This document shows, piece by piece, positions 17,693-25,916 of a stretch of DNA of 64,000 nt. The DNA is from Corynebacterium tuberculostearicum. GTDB taxonomy: Bacteria; Actinomycetota; Actinomycetes; Mycobacteriales; Mycobacteriaceae. The stretch is from positions 2,108,001-2,172,000 of the forward strand of contig NZ_CP065972.1 of NCBI RefSeq assembly GCF_016127015.1, given 5' to 3'. Made by a program: the position numbers and the translations under genes. The notes below the pieces were generated by a model. That model worked only from the letters and a program-made list of their open reading frames with translations, ran no database searches and was not told where the DNA came from. Within the stretch, counting starts at the first letter, position 1, and each line of letters opens with the position of its first letter.

Positions 17693-18336
17693 GCTCGCCG
17701 CATATTGTCCTTCTGGATAACCACGATTCTTTTGTCTACAACCTCGTCGATGCCCTCGCTGGATTCGATACCACCGTGTTTCGCAATACCGTAGCGGTGC
17801 ACGACGTGCTGCACGCGCAACCCGACATTATTGTGCTTTCCCCGGGCCCTGGTCATCCACGGGACGCCGGCTGCATGATGGAACTTATCGACGCCACCCT
17901 AGGCACCACCCCGCTCCTCGGCGTATGCCTCGGCTTCCAAGCGCTACTCGAGCATCACGGCGGCGCGGTCGAACCGTGCGGCCCGGTGCACGGGAAGTCC
18001 CTCCCGATGACCCTGACCGAGGCCGGCGTTATGCACCCCGTCTTTCAGGGCCTTGCCACCGATACCGAGCCGGACCAACCGGGTCACCTTGGTACGCAAG
18101 TTCCGGTGGCGCGCTATCACTCGCTTGGATGTACGGACCTTCCTCGGGGGATGCGTTGTCTCGCGCGTACGTCTACGGACATCGGAGAGGTAGCCATGGC
18201 GGCCGAAACGGACGATGGTAGGGCCCTCGGCATGCAATTCCACCCCGAGTCCATCCTCACGCCCCGCGGCCCCGCCATGCTTGAGCGTTGCATTAACCAA
18301 CTATATACACCCGCAACTATGGATACGGAGCACTAA
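17689..18336 (+). CDS. trpG: Anthranilate synthase component II (glutamine amidotransferase)
   Basis: 215 residues, class I glutamine amidotransferase supplying ammonia to TrpE. 'LLDNHDSFVYNLVDAL' is the typical start, 'LSPGPGHPRDAG' the oxyanion loop, 'LLGVCLGFQALLEHHGG' holds the nucleophile Cys (about residue 82), and 'MQFHPESIL' the catalytic His and Glu. Translationally coupled to trpE by ATGA overlap; only two bases separate its stop from trpD's start. Confidence 0.97.
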   Translation: MSSPHIVLLDNHDSFVYNLVDALAGFDTTVFRNTVAVHDVLHAQPDIIVLSPGPGHPRDAGCMMELIDATLGTTPLLGVCLGFQALLEHHGGAVEPCGPVHGKSLPMTLTEAGVMHPVFQGLATDTEPDQPGHLGTQVPVARYHSLGCTDLPRGMRCLARTSTDIGEVAMAAETDDGRALGMQFHPESILTPRGPAMLERCINQLYTPATMDTEH

Positions 18337-18337
18337 A

Positions 18338-19372
18338 ATGAATCACACACCCCTGCGTACCTTGCAAGCCTTCCTGAATAATTCTCAACCCACCATCGAA
18401 GAAGCCATGGAGGTATTCACCCCCTTGGCCGTGGGCGACTACGACGATATTCATATCGCGGCGCTACTTACCCATATCCGCACCCGCGGCGAGACCTTCG
18501 CAGATATTGCCGGCGCAGCCAAAGCTTTCTTGAAAGTGGGCTATCCATTCCCCCTCACCGGAAAAGGACTCATGGATTCGGCCGGCACTGGTGGCGATGG
18601 CGCGAATACTATCAATATCACTACGGGCGCTTCCCTCGTTGCCGCCGCCGGGGGAGTGAGGATGATCAAGCACGGCAACCGCTCGGTCTCTTCCAAGTCC
18701 GGATCGGCCGATGTTCTCGAAGCCCTGAATATCCCACTGGACCTAGACGCCGCCCGGGCGGTGCGCCAATTTAAAGCTTCCAACTTCACGTTCCTATTCG
18801 CGCCAGCCTACAACCCAGCGGTCGCCCACGTACAACCGGTGCGCAAGGCGCTAGGTATCCCCACCATCTTCAATACACTAGGTCCCCTCCTGTCCCCAGG
18901 ACGCCCGTCGCTGCAAATCATGGGCATCGCACACCCGGCCCAAGGCCAACTCATCGCGGAAGTCTTCCGAGAGCTCGGCCGGGAACGCGCCTTGGTCGTC
19001 CATGGTGCTGGCACCGATGAGATCGCTACCCACGGCACGACACAGGTCTGGGAGCTCAACGACGGCGAGATTGTCTCTTATGAGCTCAACCCAGAAGACC
19101 TCGGCATCAAGCGCCACGAACTAGCGGACCTAGCCGGCGGCGATGGCGCCGTCAATGCCCAAGCCCTCCGTGCGGTTTTTGCCGGCCGTGGCGAGCCCGC
19201 CCATTGGGACGCCATTGCCGCCACCGCCGGCGCCATGTTTTACCTCAATGGGACCACGGAGACTATCGCGGCGGGAGTCACCCACGCAAAGGAACTGATT
19301 GGCAGTGGCACTGTTGAAGAATGGCTCTCGCGCCACGAGAGCACAAATTATGCAGTAGGGGAGGAGAATTAA
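18338..19372 (+). CDS. trpD: Anthranilate phosphoribosyltransferase
   Basis: 344 residues; transfers phosphoribosyl from PRPP to anthranilate. Start ATG 18338 directly after the trpG stop; the frame is open further upstream, inside trpG. Motifs: 'DSAGTGGDGANTINITT' (PRPP loop), 'KHGNRSVSSKSGSADVLEAL', 'FLFAPAYNPAVAHVQPVRKALG' and 'TIFNTLGPLLSPG'. The stop overlaps the start of trpCF (TAATG). Confidence 0.97.
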   Translation: MNHTPLRTLQAFLNNSQPTIEEAMEVFTPLAVGDYDDIHIAALLTHIRTRGETFADIAGAAKAFLKVGYPFPLTGKGLMDSAGTGGDGANTINITTGASLVAAAGGVRMIKHGNRSVSSKSGSADVLEALNIPLDLDAARAVRQFKASNFTFLFAPAYNPAVAHVQPVRKALGIPTIFNTLGPLLSPGRPSLQIMGIAHPAQGQLIAEVFRELGRERALVVHGAGTDEIATHGTTQVWELNDGEIVSYELNPEDLGIKRHELADLAGGDGAVNAQALRAVFAGRGEPAHWDAIAATAGAMFYLNGTTETIAAGVTHAKELIGSGTVEEWLSRHESTNYAVGEEN

Positions 19373-20778
19373 TGTCGGAGAATACTTTACCTACGGTGCT
19401 CGAGGAGATCGTCGCCGAGCGCCGCACTCACCTGCCCGCACTCCGTGAGCGGCTATCCCACGTAGACCTGGCTAGTGTGCCACGATCGGAGCGTTCGCTT
19501 GCCGATGCCCTGCGTGGCACCAACCGCTTCATCCTAGAGTGCAAGTCTGCCTCGCCGTCCCTTGGCAAAATTCGCGAAGACTATCGCCCGGGCGATATTG
19601 GCCGAATCTACTCTCGCTACGCCTCCGCCATCTCGGTCTTGTGCGAGCCCGATCGGTTTGGCGGCGACTACGACCATTTGCAGACTGTCGCGCTATCCAC
19701 CCATGTGCCGGTGCTGTGCAAAGACTTCATTGTCGATCCCATCCAGGTCTATGCCGCGCGATATTACGGCGCCGATGCCATCTTGCTCATGATGTCTATC
19801 GTCGACGATGACATCTACGGTGAGCTCAAGGCACTGGCGGACGAACTCGGCCTAGACGTCTTGACTGAAGCAATCACCGAGGACGAAGTCGATCGCGCGG
19901 TGGATTTTGGCGTCGATATCATCGGCATCAACAACCGCAATCTCCACGATCTCAGCATTGATTTAGGCCGTACCGAACGCCTAGCCCGCCATGTTCCAGA
20001 CGGAAAGGTGATAGTTTCCGAATCTGGAATCCGAGATAACGCTGCCGTCCGCCGGTTAGGAGCCCACGCGCATGCCTTCCTTGTAGGCTCGCAGCTCACC
20101 TCCCAGGAAGACATCGATCGGGCGGCACGCGACCTCGTCTTCGGTACCAATAAAGTATGTGGCCTTACCACCGCCTCCTCCGCACAAGCAGCCCGCGCTG
20201 CTGGAGCCCGCTATGGAGGCCTCATCTTCGCACCGGATTCGCCCCGCAGTGTTTCACGTGAAACCGCACAGAGCATCATTTCCGCGGAACCAGAGTTGGA
20301 GTACGTAGCCGTGACGCGGTCTACGGATTTGGAGACGCTAGGAAACCTAGCCAGGATCCCCGGCCTCAAAGTTCTCCAGCTTCACGCCCCATTCCAGGGC
20401 AGTAGGGAAGCAGAGCTGGAATTCCTTCAAGATGTTCGCGGCGTCGCTGACGGTCTTAGCCTTTGGCGGGCCATCGACATGAATAACCCTGACTTCGCTA
20501 CCTTGGCACCGGAACTAGTACCAGAGGTAGGCGCTCTTGTCCTCGACTCCGGCAGTGGCGGGACGGGAACCACATTTGACTGGCAGACGATTCCCCCTGA
20601 AGTGAAGGAGAAAGCTCTCCTCGCCGGCGGGCTCCGGGTAGAGAACCTCGAAGAGGCACTGAAAATCGGAACCTCGGGACTGGACCTCAACTCAGGCTTG
20701 GAGTATGCACCCGGCCGCAAGGACTCCTCATTGATCGCCCAAGCCTTTAGCACCATCCGAAACTACACACACCCATAG
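19372..20778 (+). CDS. trpCF: Bifunctional indole-3-glycerol phosphate synthase / phosphoribosylanthranilate isomerase
   Basis: 468 residues, a TrpC-TrpF fusion as in other corynebacteria and enterobacteria, doing two consecutive steps on one chain. TrpC half (1-255): '[19 protein letters not shown]' (catalytic Lys), '[16 protein letters not shown]', '[12 protein letters not shown]', '[10 protein letters not shown]'. TrpF half (256-468): '[27 protein letters not shown]', '[15 protein letters not shown]', '[15 protein letters not shown]', '[16 protein letters not shown]'. Start ATG 19372 has GGGGAGGAGAATTA before it and overlaps the trpD stop by one base. A parS site sits in the TrpF part at 20251-20264. 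Confidence 0.97.
   Translation: MSENTLPTVLEEIVAERRTHLPALRERLSHVDLASVPRSERSLADALRGTNRFILECKSASPSLGKIREDYRPGDIGRIYSRYASAISVLCEPDRFGGDYDHLQTVALSTHVPVLCKDFIVDPIQVYAARYYGADAILLMMSIVDDDIYGELKALADELGLDVLTEAITEDEVDRAVDFGVDIIGINNRNLHDLSIDLGRTERLARHVPDGKVIVSESGIRDNAAVRRLGAHAHAFLVGSQLTSQEDIDRAARDLVFGTNKVCGLTTASSAQAARAAGARYGGLIFAPDSPRSVSRETAQSIISAEPELEYVAVTRSTDLETLGNLARIPGLKVLQLHAPFQGSREAELEFLQDVRGVADGLSLWRAIDMNNPDFATLAPELVPEVGALVLDSGSGGTGTTFDWQTIPPEVKEKALLAGGLRVENLEEALKIGTSGLDLNSGLEYAPGRKDSSLIAQAFSTIRNYTHP
20251..20264. other. parS site (in trpCF)
   Basis: Perfect 14-base core, extended TGTTTCACGTGAAACC; encodes Val-Ser-Arg-Glu-Thr in the TrpF half. Confidence 0.95.
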
Positions 20779-20791
20779 AAAGAAGAGAACG

Positions 20792-21997
20792 ATGACAGTT
20801 TCACGTGAAACGCTCCTTCCGGCATACTTTGGTGAATTCGGCGGACAGTTCGTCCCCGAATCCCTCATCCCAGCACTCGACCAACTTGAGAAGGCTTTTG
20901 TCGAAGCACAAAACGACCCGGCCTTTCGCAAAGAGCTAAGCGCGCTATTGCGTGACTATCTCGGCCGTCCCACGCCAATTACAGAGGCGAGGAACCTCGG
21001 GGGCAAGGCGCGCATTTTCCTCAAGCGTGAGGACCTCGTACACGGTGGGGCACACAAGACGAACCAAGTTCTCGGCCAGGCACTGCTAGCAAAGCGGATG
21101 GGGAAGACACGCATTATTGCGGAGACCGGAGCGGGCCAGCACGGCACCGCTACTGCACTTGCTTGCGCACTACTGGATCTCGAGTGTGTGGTCTACATGG
21201 GCGCGAAAGATGTGGCCCGACAGCAGCCAAATGTATTCCGTATGGAGCTGATGGGCGCGAAGGTCGTCGCCGTCGACACCGGATCCGGAACTCTTAAGGA
21301 CGCGGTGAATGAAGCCCTCCGTGATTGGACCGCCACTTTCCATGAATCCCACTATCTCCTCGGTACCGCGGCCGGACCCCATCCATTCCCAACCATCGTC
21401 CGAGAGTTCCACAAGGTCATCTCTGAAGAGGCTAAGGCCCAGATGCTTGAGCGCACCGGTGGGCTACCGGATGTAGTAGTGGCTTGCGTCGGCGGCGGTT
21501 CTAATGCAATCGGTATGTTCGCAGATTTTATTGAAGAAGAGGAAGTCGAACTCGTCGGCGCCGAACCTGGCGGCGAAGGCCTACACTCCGGCAAGCACGG
21601 TGCCACCATCAACAACGGTACGGTTGGCATCCTCCACGGCGCGCGCAGCTACCTCATGCGCAACGCGGACGGCCAAGTGGAAGAATCCTATTCGATTTCC
21701 GCCGGACTCGACTACCCAGGTGTAGGACCACAGCACGCGCACTTACACGCCAGTGGCCGCGCGCACTATGTCGGCATTACTGACGCCGAAGCACTCGAAG
21801 CACTCCAGCTTCTTTCCACTAGGGAAGGCATCATTCCGGCCCTCGAATCCTCTCACGCGTTGGCCTACGCCTTGAAGCGTAAGGACGAGGACATCACCAT
21901 CTTGGTCTCCCTTTCCGGCCGCGGCGATAAGGACATCGACTACGTTCGCCACACCCTTGAGAACCACCCAGAATTTAAGCTCCAGGAGAAGAACTAA
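20792..21997 (+). CDS. trpB: Tryptophan synthase beta chain
   Basis: 401 residues; PLP enzyme condensing indole and serine. The N-terminal tail [10 protein letters not shown] is encoded in part by a parS site seven bases after the start, then the family begins ('[12 protein letters not shown]'). PLP lysine is in '[20 protein letters not shown]'; the glycine-rich phosphate loop is '[13 protein letters not shown]'; the monovalent-cation/beta-site region is '[16 protein letters not shown]'. AAGAAGAG lies upstream. Its stop overlaps the trpA start (TAATGA). Confidence 0.97.
   Translation: MTVSRETLLPAYFGEFGGQFVPESLIPALDQLEKAFVEAQNDPAFRKELSALLRDYLGRPTPITEARNLGGKARIFLKREDLVHGGAHKTNQVLGQALLAKRMGKTRIIAETGAGQHGTATALACALLDLECVVYMGAKDVARQQPNVFRMELMGAKVVAVDTGSGTLKDAVNEALRDWTATFHESHYLLGTAAGPHPFPTIVREFHKVISEEAKAQMLERTGGLPDVVVACVGGGSNAIGMFADFIEEEEVELVGAEPGGEGLHSGKHGATINNGTVGILHGARSYLMRNADGQVEESYSISAGLDYPGVGPQHAHLHASGRAHYVGITDAEALEALQLLSTREGIIPALESSHALAYALKRKDEDITILVSLSGRGDKDIDYVRHTLENHPEFKLQEKN
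20798..20811. other. parS site (start of trpB)
   Basis: Perfect core, extended AGTTTCACGTGAAACG, beginning seven bases after the A of the trpB ATG; codes for residues 3-7 (Val-Ser-Arg-Glu-Thr). Confidence 0.95.
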
Positions 21998-22863
21998 TGA
22001 GCACCCGATACGAAGACCTATTCCACTCACTACACAACAGGGGAGAGGGCGCTTTCGTCCCATTCCTCATGTTGGGCGATCCCACGCCGGAGCACACGCT
22101 GGCCATCGTGCGAACCGTCGTCGCGGCCGGAGCCGATGCATTGGAGCTAGGAGTTCCATTTTCTGACCCAGTGGCCGACGGCCCCACCATTCAGGCCTCC
22201 CACCTTCGCGCGCTCGACGGCGGCGCCACAGTAGATTCCGCCTTAGAACAGGTGCGAACAATTCGCGCGGAATTTCCCGAGCTTCCCATCGGCATGCTCA
22301 TCTACGGCAATGTGGCGTTCACTCGGGGTTTCGACCGCTTCTACGCCGAGTTTGCAGAAGCGGGCGCGGACAGCATCTTGCTTCCCGACGTCCCCGTGCG
22401 CGAGGGCGCTCCCTTTATCGCCGCAGCAGAAAAGGCCGGTATTGATCCAATATTTATCGCCCCTGCCCGCGCGACTGCGCGCACCCTCGAGGGCGTCGCT
22501 CAAAGCTCACGCGGCTATACCTACGCAGTATCACGAGATGGAGTCACGGGTGCCGAAAAAGAATCTGAGACTATTGGGCTCGAAGATGTCGTCGCCAACA
22601 TCAATAGATTCGACGGACCTCCAGTACTGCTAGGATTCGGCATTTCCGAGCCGCAACACGTGCGCGATGCCGTGACCGCTGGGGCAGCGGGGGCCATTAC
22701 AGGCTCCGCAATCACCAAGATTATTGATCGCCACGTTTCACGTGAAACAGACGCGAAAGGCAGGCCAGTGGAAGGAACTCCAGGCCGCATTTCCGATGAG
22801 AAAGCATTGCATAAAGAACTCGCCGAATACGTAACTCGCATGAAGGCGGCAACTAGGAAGTAG
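21997..22863 (+). CDS. trpA: Tryptophan synthase alpha chain
   Basis: 288 residues; cleaves indole-3-glycerol phosphate to indole for TrpB. 'FVPFLMLGDPTPEHTLAI' with the catalytic Glu region 'ALELGVPFSDPVADGPTIQ' (Glu and Asp), 'LLPDVPVREGAPF', 'FIAPARATARTLEGVA', 'GYTYAVSRDGVTGAE', 'PVLLGFGISEPQHV' and 'AGAITGSAITKII'. The final ~35 residues, after the parS-encoded VSRET, are a poorly conserved tail. Last gene of the operon; a 14-bp hairpin follows. Confidence 0.97.
   Translation: MSTRYEDLFHSLHNRGEGAFVPFLMLGDPTPEHTLAIVRTVVAAGADALELGVPFSDPVADGPTIQASHLRALDGGATVDSALEQVRTIRAEFPELPIGMLIYGNVAFTRGFDRFYAEFAEAGADSILLPDVPVREGAPFIAAAEKAGIDPIFIAPARATARTLEGVAQSSRGYTYAVSRDGVTGAEKESETIGLEDVVANINRFDGPPVLLGFGISEPQHVRDAVTAGAAGAITGSAITKIIDRHVSRETDAKGRPVEGTPGRISDEKALHKELAEYVTRMKAATRK
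22735..22748. other. parS site (in trpA)
   Basis: Perfect core, extended CGTTTCACGTGAAACA; read as Val-Ser-Arg-Glu-Thr near the TrpA C-terminus. Confidence 0.95.
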
Positions 22864-22879
22864 TCCTGAAGACGCGAAG

Positions 22880-22913
22880 AACCCTCCTCAGCTCTCGGCA
22901 GCTGAGGAGGGTT
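22880..22913. terminator. Terminator between trpA and the DAACS gene
   Basis: A perfect 14-bp stem: AACCCTCCTCAGCT (22880-22893) with AGCTGAGGAGGGTT (22900-22913), loop CTCGGC. No long T-run follows at once on either strand, but the stem is strong and lies between convergent genes. Confidence 0.8.
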
Positions 22914-22928
22914 CGCTATAAAAAGCCT

Positions 22929-24140
22929 CTACGCGGTTGCTTCTGCAGATTCCTCTTCAGTGTGGTCCTTTTTGGAGCCCGCGAACTTGTCCACGATCAT
23001 CGCAATGGCGCCGTCGCCAGTAACGTTGGCGGCAGTGCCAACCGAGTCGATAGCAATATAGGCCGCGATCATCAGTGCCACCATGCCATCGTCAAAGCCC
23101 ATCATGTCCGCCAGTAGTCCAGCTGCGACCATGACCGCACCGCCAGGCACACCTGGTGCGGCAATCATCATGATCCCCAACAGGAAGATGAAACCAAGCC
23201 CCGTGCTCGTACTAATATCCAGGTTCGCCATGTACACAATCGCAAAGGCATAGAGCGTCAGCTTAATCATGGAACCAGAGAGGTGAATGGTCGCGCACAG
23301 CGGGATAACGAAGCTTGCCACCGGCTTCGAAATGCCATTCTTCAAGGTGGACTCCATAGACACCGGGATGGTGGCGGCAGAAGAGGAGGTTCCCAGTGCG
23401 GTGAAATATGCCGGCAACATATTGCGCAGTGCTTTGAAAGGATTCTTGCCGGTAATTGCACCAGCGATAATGTACTGGAGCACTAGGTAAACCAGAGTCA
23501 TGACAACTGCCAGAATGAGGACCTTGGCGAAGGCCGAGAGCACTGAGCCCAAATTGCCATTCATGCCCAAGCCCAAGAACATGCCGAAGATATAGAAGGG
23601 CAGAATTGGCACTACAAAGCCCCAAATGACCTTGACTACTACGCTCTCCAATTCCTTTGTGACCGCATACAAGGTATCGGACTTCACTGTAGTCATCGCT
23701 ACGCCGATGCAGAATGACAACAGCAGGGCCGTCATGACCTCAAAAGGCGGCGCCATTTCCACCTCGAAGTACGGAGTGAGTGCGCCCTCATCGATATCGG
23801 AGACATCTGTAATCAAATCCTGACCACTGAGCATGGTGGGGTAGAGCCAGTGCGCAAGTACGTAGGCAAGAAGACCCGCAACAATCGTTGAGCCGTAGGC
23901 AATGCCTGCAGTAACACCCAACCATTTTCCGGCTCCCCGCCCCAGAGCAGCAATCGACGGGGCGATAAGCGCGAAGATGAGGACCGGAATAAAGAAATTG
24001 AGGAAGTTACTAAAGAGCCCATTGAAGGTGGCGAATACGCGGCCAAACCATTCTGGCGCGAATTGGCTCACCACCACGCCAAGGATGATGGCGACGATGA
24101 TGCGGAACAATAAAGATTCCGAAAGTTTCTTGAGATTCAT
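22929..24140 (-). CDS. Dicarboxylate/amino acid:cation symporter (DAACS family)
   Basis: 403 residues starting MNLKKLSESLLF at 24140; the open frame extends upstream but without a better start. About eight membrane segments plus the two re-entrant hairpins typical of the GltPh fold: 'ALGTSSSAATIPVSMEST' is the HP1 serine-rich motif, 'FVIPLCATIHLSGSMI' replaces the usual 'PLGATINMDG' loop of TM7, and 'APGVPGGAVMVAAGLL' is HP2. The TM8 motif 'AIDSVGTAANVTGDGAIAMIV' holds the substrate-contact Asp. Family members carry glutamate, dicarboxylates or Ser/Thr with Na+ or H+; the altered TM7 loop makes glutamate uncertain. Convergent with the trp operon. Confidence 0.85.
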   Translation of the reverse strand: MNLKKLSESLLFRIIVAIILGVVVSQFAPEWFGRVFATFNGLFSNFLNFFIPVLIFALIAPSIAALGRGAGKWLGVTAGIAYGSTIVAGLLAYVLAHWLYPTMLSGQDLITDVSDIDEGALTPYFEVEMAPPFEVMTALLLSFCIGVAMTTVKSDTLYAVTKELESVVVKVIWGFVVPILPFYIFGMFLGLGMNGNLGSVLSAFAKVLILAVVMTLVYLVLQYIIAGAITGKNPFKALRNMLPAYFTALGTSSSAATIPVSMESTLKNGISKPVASFVIPLCATIHLSGSMIKLTLYAFAIVYMANLDISTSTGLGFIFLLGIMMIAAPGVPGGAVMVAAGLLADMMGFDDGMVALMIAAYIAIDSVGTAANVTGDGAIAMIVDKFAGSKKDHTEEESAEATA

Positions 24141-24332
24141 GTACTTACAATCAAATCGGGTGTTTCGCCCCTTGGTAAACAATTTCAAGGTGAAACAGCG
24201 CGGTACAGAGGCAACGGTCGATTCAATATCTATCGATTGACCTTAAATGCATACTACCCGACCGGAGGCATATTCAGAATACTCACCCCAGCCACGATTT
24301 TTATCTTGGCGCTACAAGGTTAAACTAAGTAC

Positions 24333-24803
24333 ATGATCGCTGTGGGAATCATCTTTTTAATCCTCGCCGTCTTTCTTATCGTCGTGGGAGCCTTGGCCTC
24401 AACCAAGCGCCTACCTGGAAATAGCTATATCGGCTTGCGCCTACAGGAGATTCGCAAGTCTCGTGAAGCATGGGACAATGCCCATCGCGTCGCCGGACCA
24501 TTCTGGATCCTTAGCGGTGTCTGTCTAGTTTTTGGCGGCATCGTCGCGCTTCGTGCTCAAGGCTGGATGTGGCTCATCCCGTTTCTTACTTTTGTGGCCG
24601 CTGTTCTAGCCCTCTCCATCGGTTCTAACCTCGGCTCACGTGCCGCGTTCCTCTACGAACAAGCACACGCGGATGAGGAGGGTTGCGGAGAATCCTGTAA
24701 TTGTGGTTCCGACGGTTGCGGTGGGGAAGAGGCCGCCGCAGCATCCGCCCCCCAGGTTGATGTCGACGCGCTCCGTCACGCCGCTCGCGAATCCGACAGG
24801 TAG
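24333..24803 (+). CDS. SdpI family membrane protein
   Basis: 156 residues. Three membrane segments (about 3-23, 65-83, 88-106) and the SdpI signature 'LPGNSYIGLRLQEIRKSREAWDNAHRVAGPFW' between the first two. SdpI gives Bacillus immunity to the SDP toxin; most actinobacterial homologues have no known partner. An unusual C-terminal tail carries five cysteines ('GCGESCNCGSDGCGG', about residues 116-130), which could bind metal or form disulfides. Followed by a clear terminator, so monocistronic. Confidence 0.75.
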   Translation: MIAVGIIFLILAVFLIVVGALASTKRLPGNSYIGLRLQEIRKSREAWDNAHRVAGPFWILSGVCLVFGGIVALRAQGWMWLIPFLTFVAAVLALSIGSNLGSRAAFLYEQAHADEEGCGESCNCGSDGCGGEEAAAASAPQVDVDALRHAARESDR

Positions 24804-24825
24804 CCACGCACTGCTGCGCAACCAA

Positions 24826-24871
24826 CCCCTTCTGGAGAAAAATTCATCTTCCGTCCAGAAGGGGAATTTTT
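24826..24871 (+). terminator. Terminator after the SdpI-like gene
   Basis: CCCCTTCTGGA (24826-24836) pairs perfectly with TCCAGAAGGGG (24854-24864), followed by AATTTTT. The rest of the gap to 25142 holds a short palindrome AGTCACAGTGACT near 24917 and no gene. Confidence 0.85.
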
Positions 24872-25142
24872 GTAGCTATACCTTTCGTAGTGAGTTATCG
24901 CTACACACTTCCGGTTAGTCACAGTGACTTTATTAATTAGGACAGCTGTTTGCCCGTTTTTAGTAACTGTCAATATTTTAATCCAAACCACGGTCTGGAA
25001 TTAACCCATACTTGAATAACTCTATAGTTGATTCACTGCACCATTGCGATTCCTGCGAGAGAGGGTAGAGGTTACGTAAAGCTGCCATGAAACCCTGACA
25101 GGCAAGAGCACAACCAGCCCCCTGAAGGGCAGAATATAGTGC

Positions 25143-25364
25143 ATGAAGAAAAGTACCGCCCTGGCGGCCATCGCCGCTTCAACTTTTGCGATCGGCGCTT
25201 ACGCTGAGCAAGACTACAAGGTAACGACGTCCTTAGCAGAAGCACACGAACAGCAATCTGCACAGAGCATGGTTGATAATTTAGGAATTGAGTCCGGCAC
25301 CTATGAACTTATCGCTACCTCCGATGGCTCTCCGGAGACGTGGGAGGGGCTCCTAGCTGACTAA
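25143..25364 (+). CDS. Small exported hypothetical protein
   Basis: 73 residues with an N-terminal signal peptide (KK, hydrophobic stretch ~5-19, then Ala-Tyr-Ala as a likely cleavage site at about residue 21), leaving a ~52-residue acidic mature protein ('SLAEAHEQQSAQSMVDNLGIESGTYELI'). I do not recognise a family. GAAGGG lies 13 bases upstream of the ATG, and a TATAGT close to the start makes the promoter position unclear. A parS site lies eight bases after the stop. Confidence 0.55.
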   Translation: MKKSTALAAIAASTFAIGAYAEQDYKVTTSLAEAHEQQSAQSMVDNLGIESGTYELIATSDGSPETWEGLLAD

Positions 25365-25371
25365 GTTCAGC

Positions 25372-25385
25372 GTTTCACGTGAAAC
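25372..25385. other. parS site (intergenic)
   Basis: Perfect core, extended CGTTTCACGTGAAACT, between the small exported protein gene and the Rieske gene. Confidence 0.95.
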
Positions 25386-25449
25386 TATAATTTCAACCGG
25401 GCAAACGGGAACGGCACAATACGCAAGACCGACAAGCTAGAGTAGAGGC

Positions 25450-25815
25450 ATGATTAAGTGCTCCCGTCGAATGTTCTTGCTTGGAACCGCCACCACATTT
25501 GCAGGCGCCTACGCCGCGGCCTGTGGCTCCTCTCCGTCCGCAGATATTGCGGCAACCGAGATTCCGATTGGCTCCGCTAAGATTGTCGATGGTGTGATCT
25601 TCACCCAGCCCAAGGAAGGCGAGTTTAAAGCCTACTCCCAAACCTGCCCCCACCAGGGCAATCCAATCACCGAGATCGATGGCATGACGGCAACCTGCAC
25701 GGCACACAATACTTCCTACAATCTCAGCGATGGAAGCGTAATCTCCGGCCCGGGGCGCGATCCATTGGAAGAATACGAAGTTAAAAAAGACGGCTCTAAC
25801 GTCACTACGGTCTAA
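25450..25815 (+). CDS. Rieske [2Fe-2S] protein, Tat-type lipoprotein
   Basis: 121 residues. The N-terminus 'SRRMFLLGTATTFAGAYAAACG' has twin Arg and ends in a lipobox-like Ala-Ala-Ala-Cys, so the folded protein is probably exported by Tat and lipid-anchored. The Rieske cluster ligands are Cys and His of 'TCPHQGNPI' and of 'CTAHNTSYNLSDGSVISGPG'. The extra disulfide cysteines of cytochrome bc1 Rieske proteins are absent, so it is of the small ferredoxin-like type. No oxidase or reductase gene is adjacent, so its redox partner is unknown. It lies between two parS sites. Confidence 0.85.
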   Translation: MIKCSRRMFLLGTATTFAGAYAAACGSSPSADIAATEIPIGSAKIVDGVIFTQPKEGEFKAYSQTCPHQGNPITEIDGMTATCTAHNTSYNLSDGSVISGPGRDPLEEYEVKKDGSNVTTV

Positions 25816-25832
25816 AGTGTATCTCCCGTGTG

Positions 25833-25846
25833 GTTTCACGTGAAAC
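25833..25846. other. parS site (intergenic)
   Basis: Perfect core, extended GGTTTCACGTGAAACT, 17 bases after the Rieske gene. Last site of the cluster. Flanking bases extend the palindrome (CCCGTGTG..CACACGGG-like), which may double as a terminator stem. Confidence 0.95.
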
Positions 25847-25916
25847 TACACGGGTTGTGTTTTCTTGGCCCGAGTATCTGCAGCACGTGAAGACGAATCG
25901 AGTTTAAACTCTTAAC

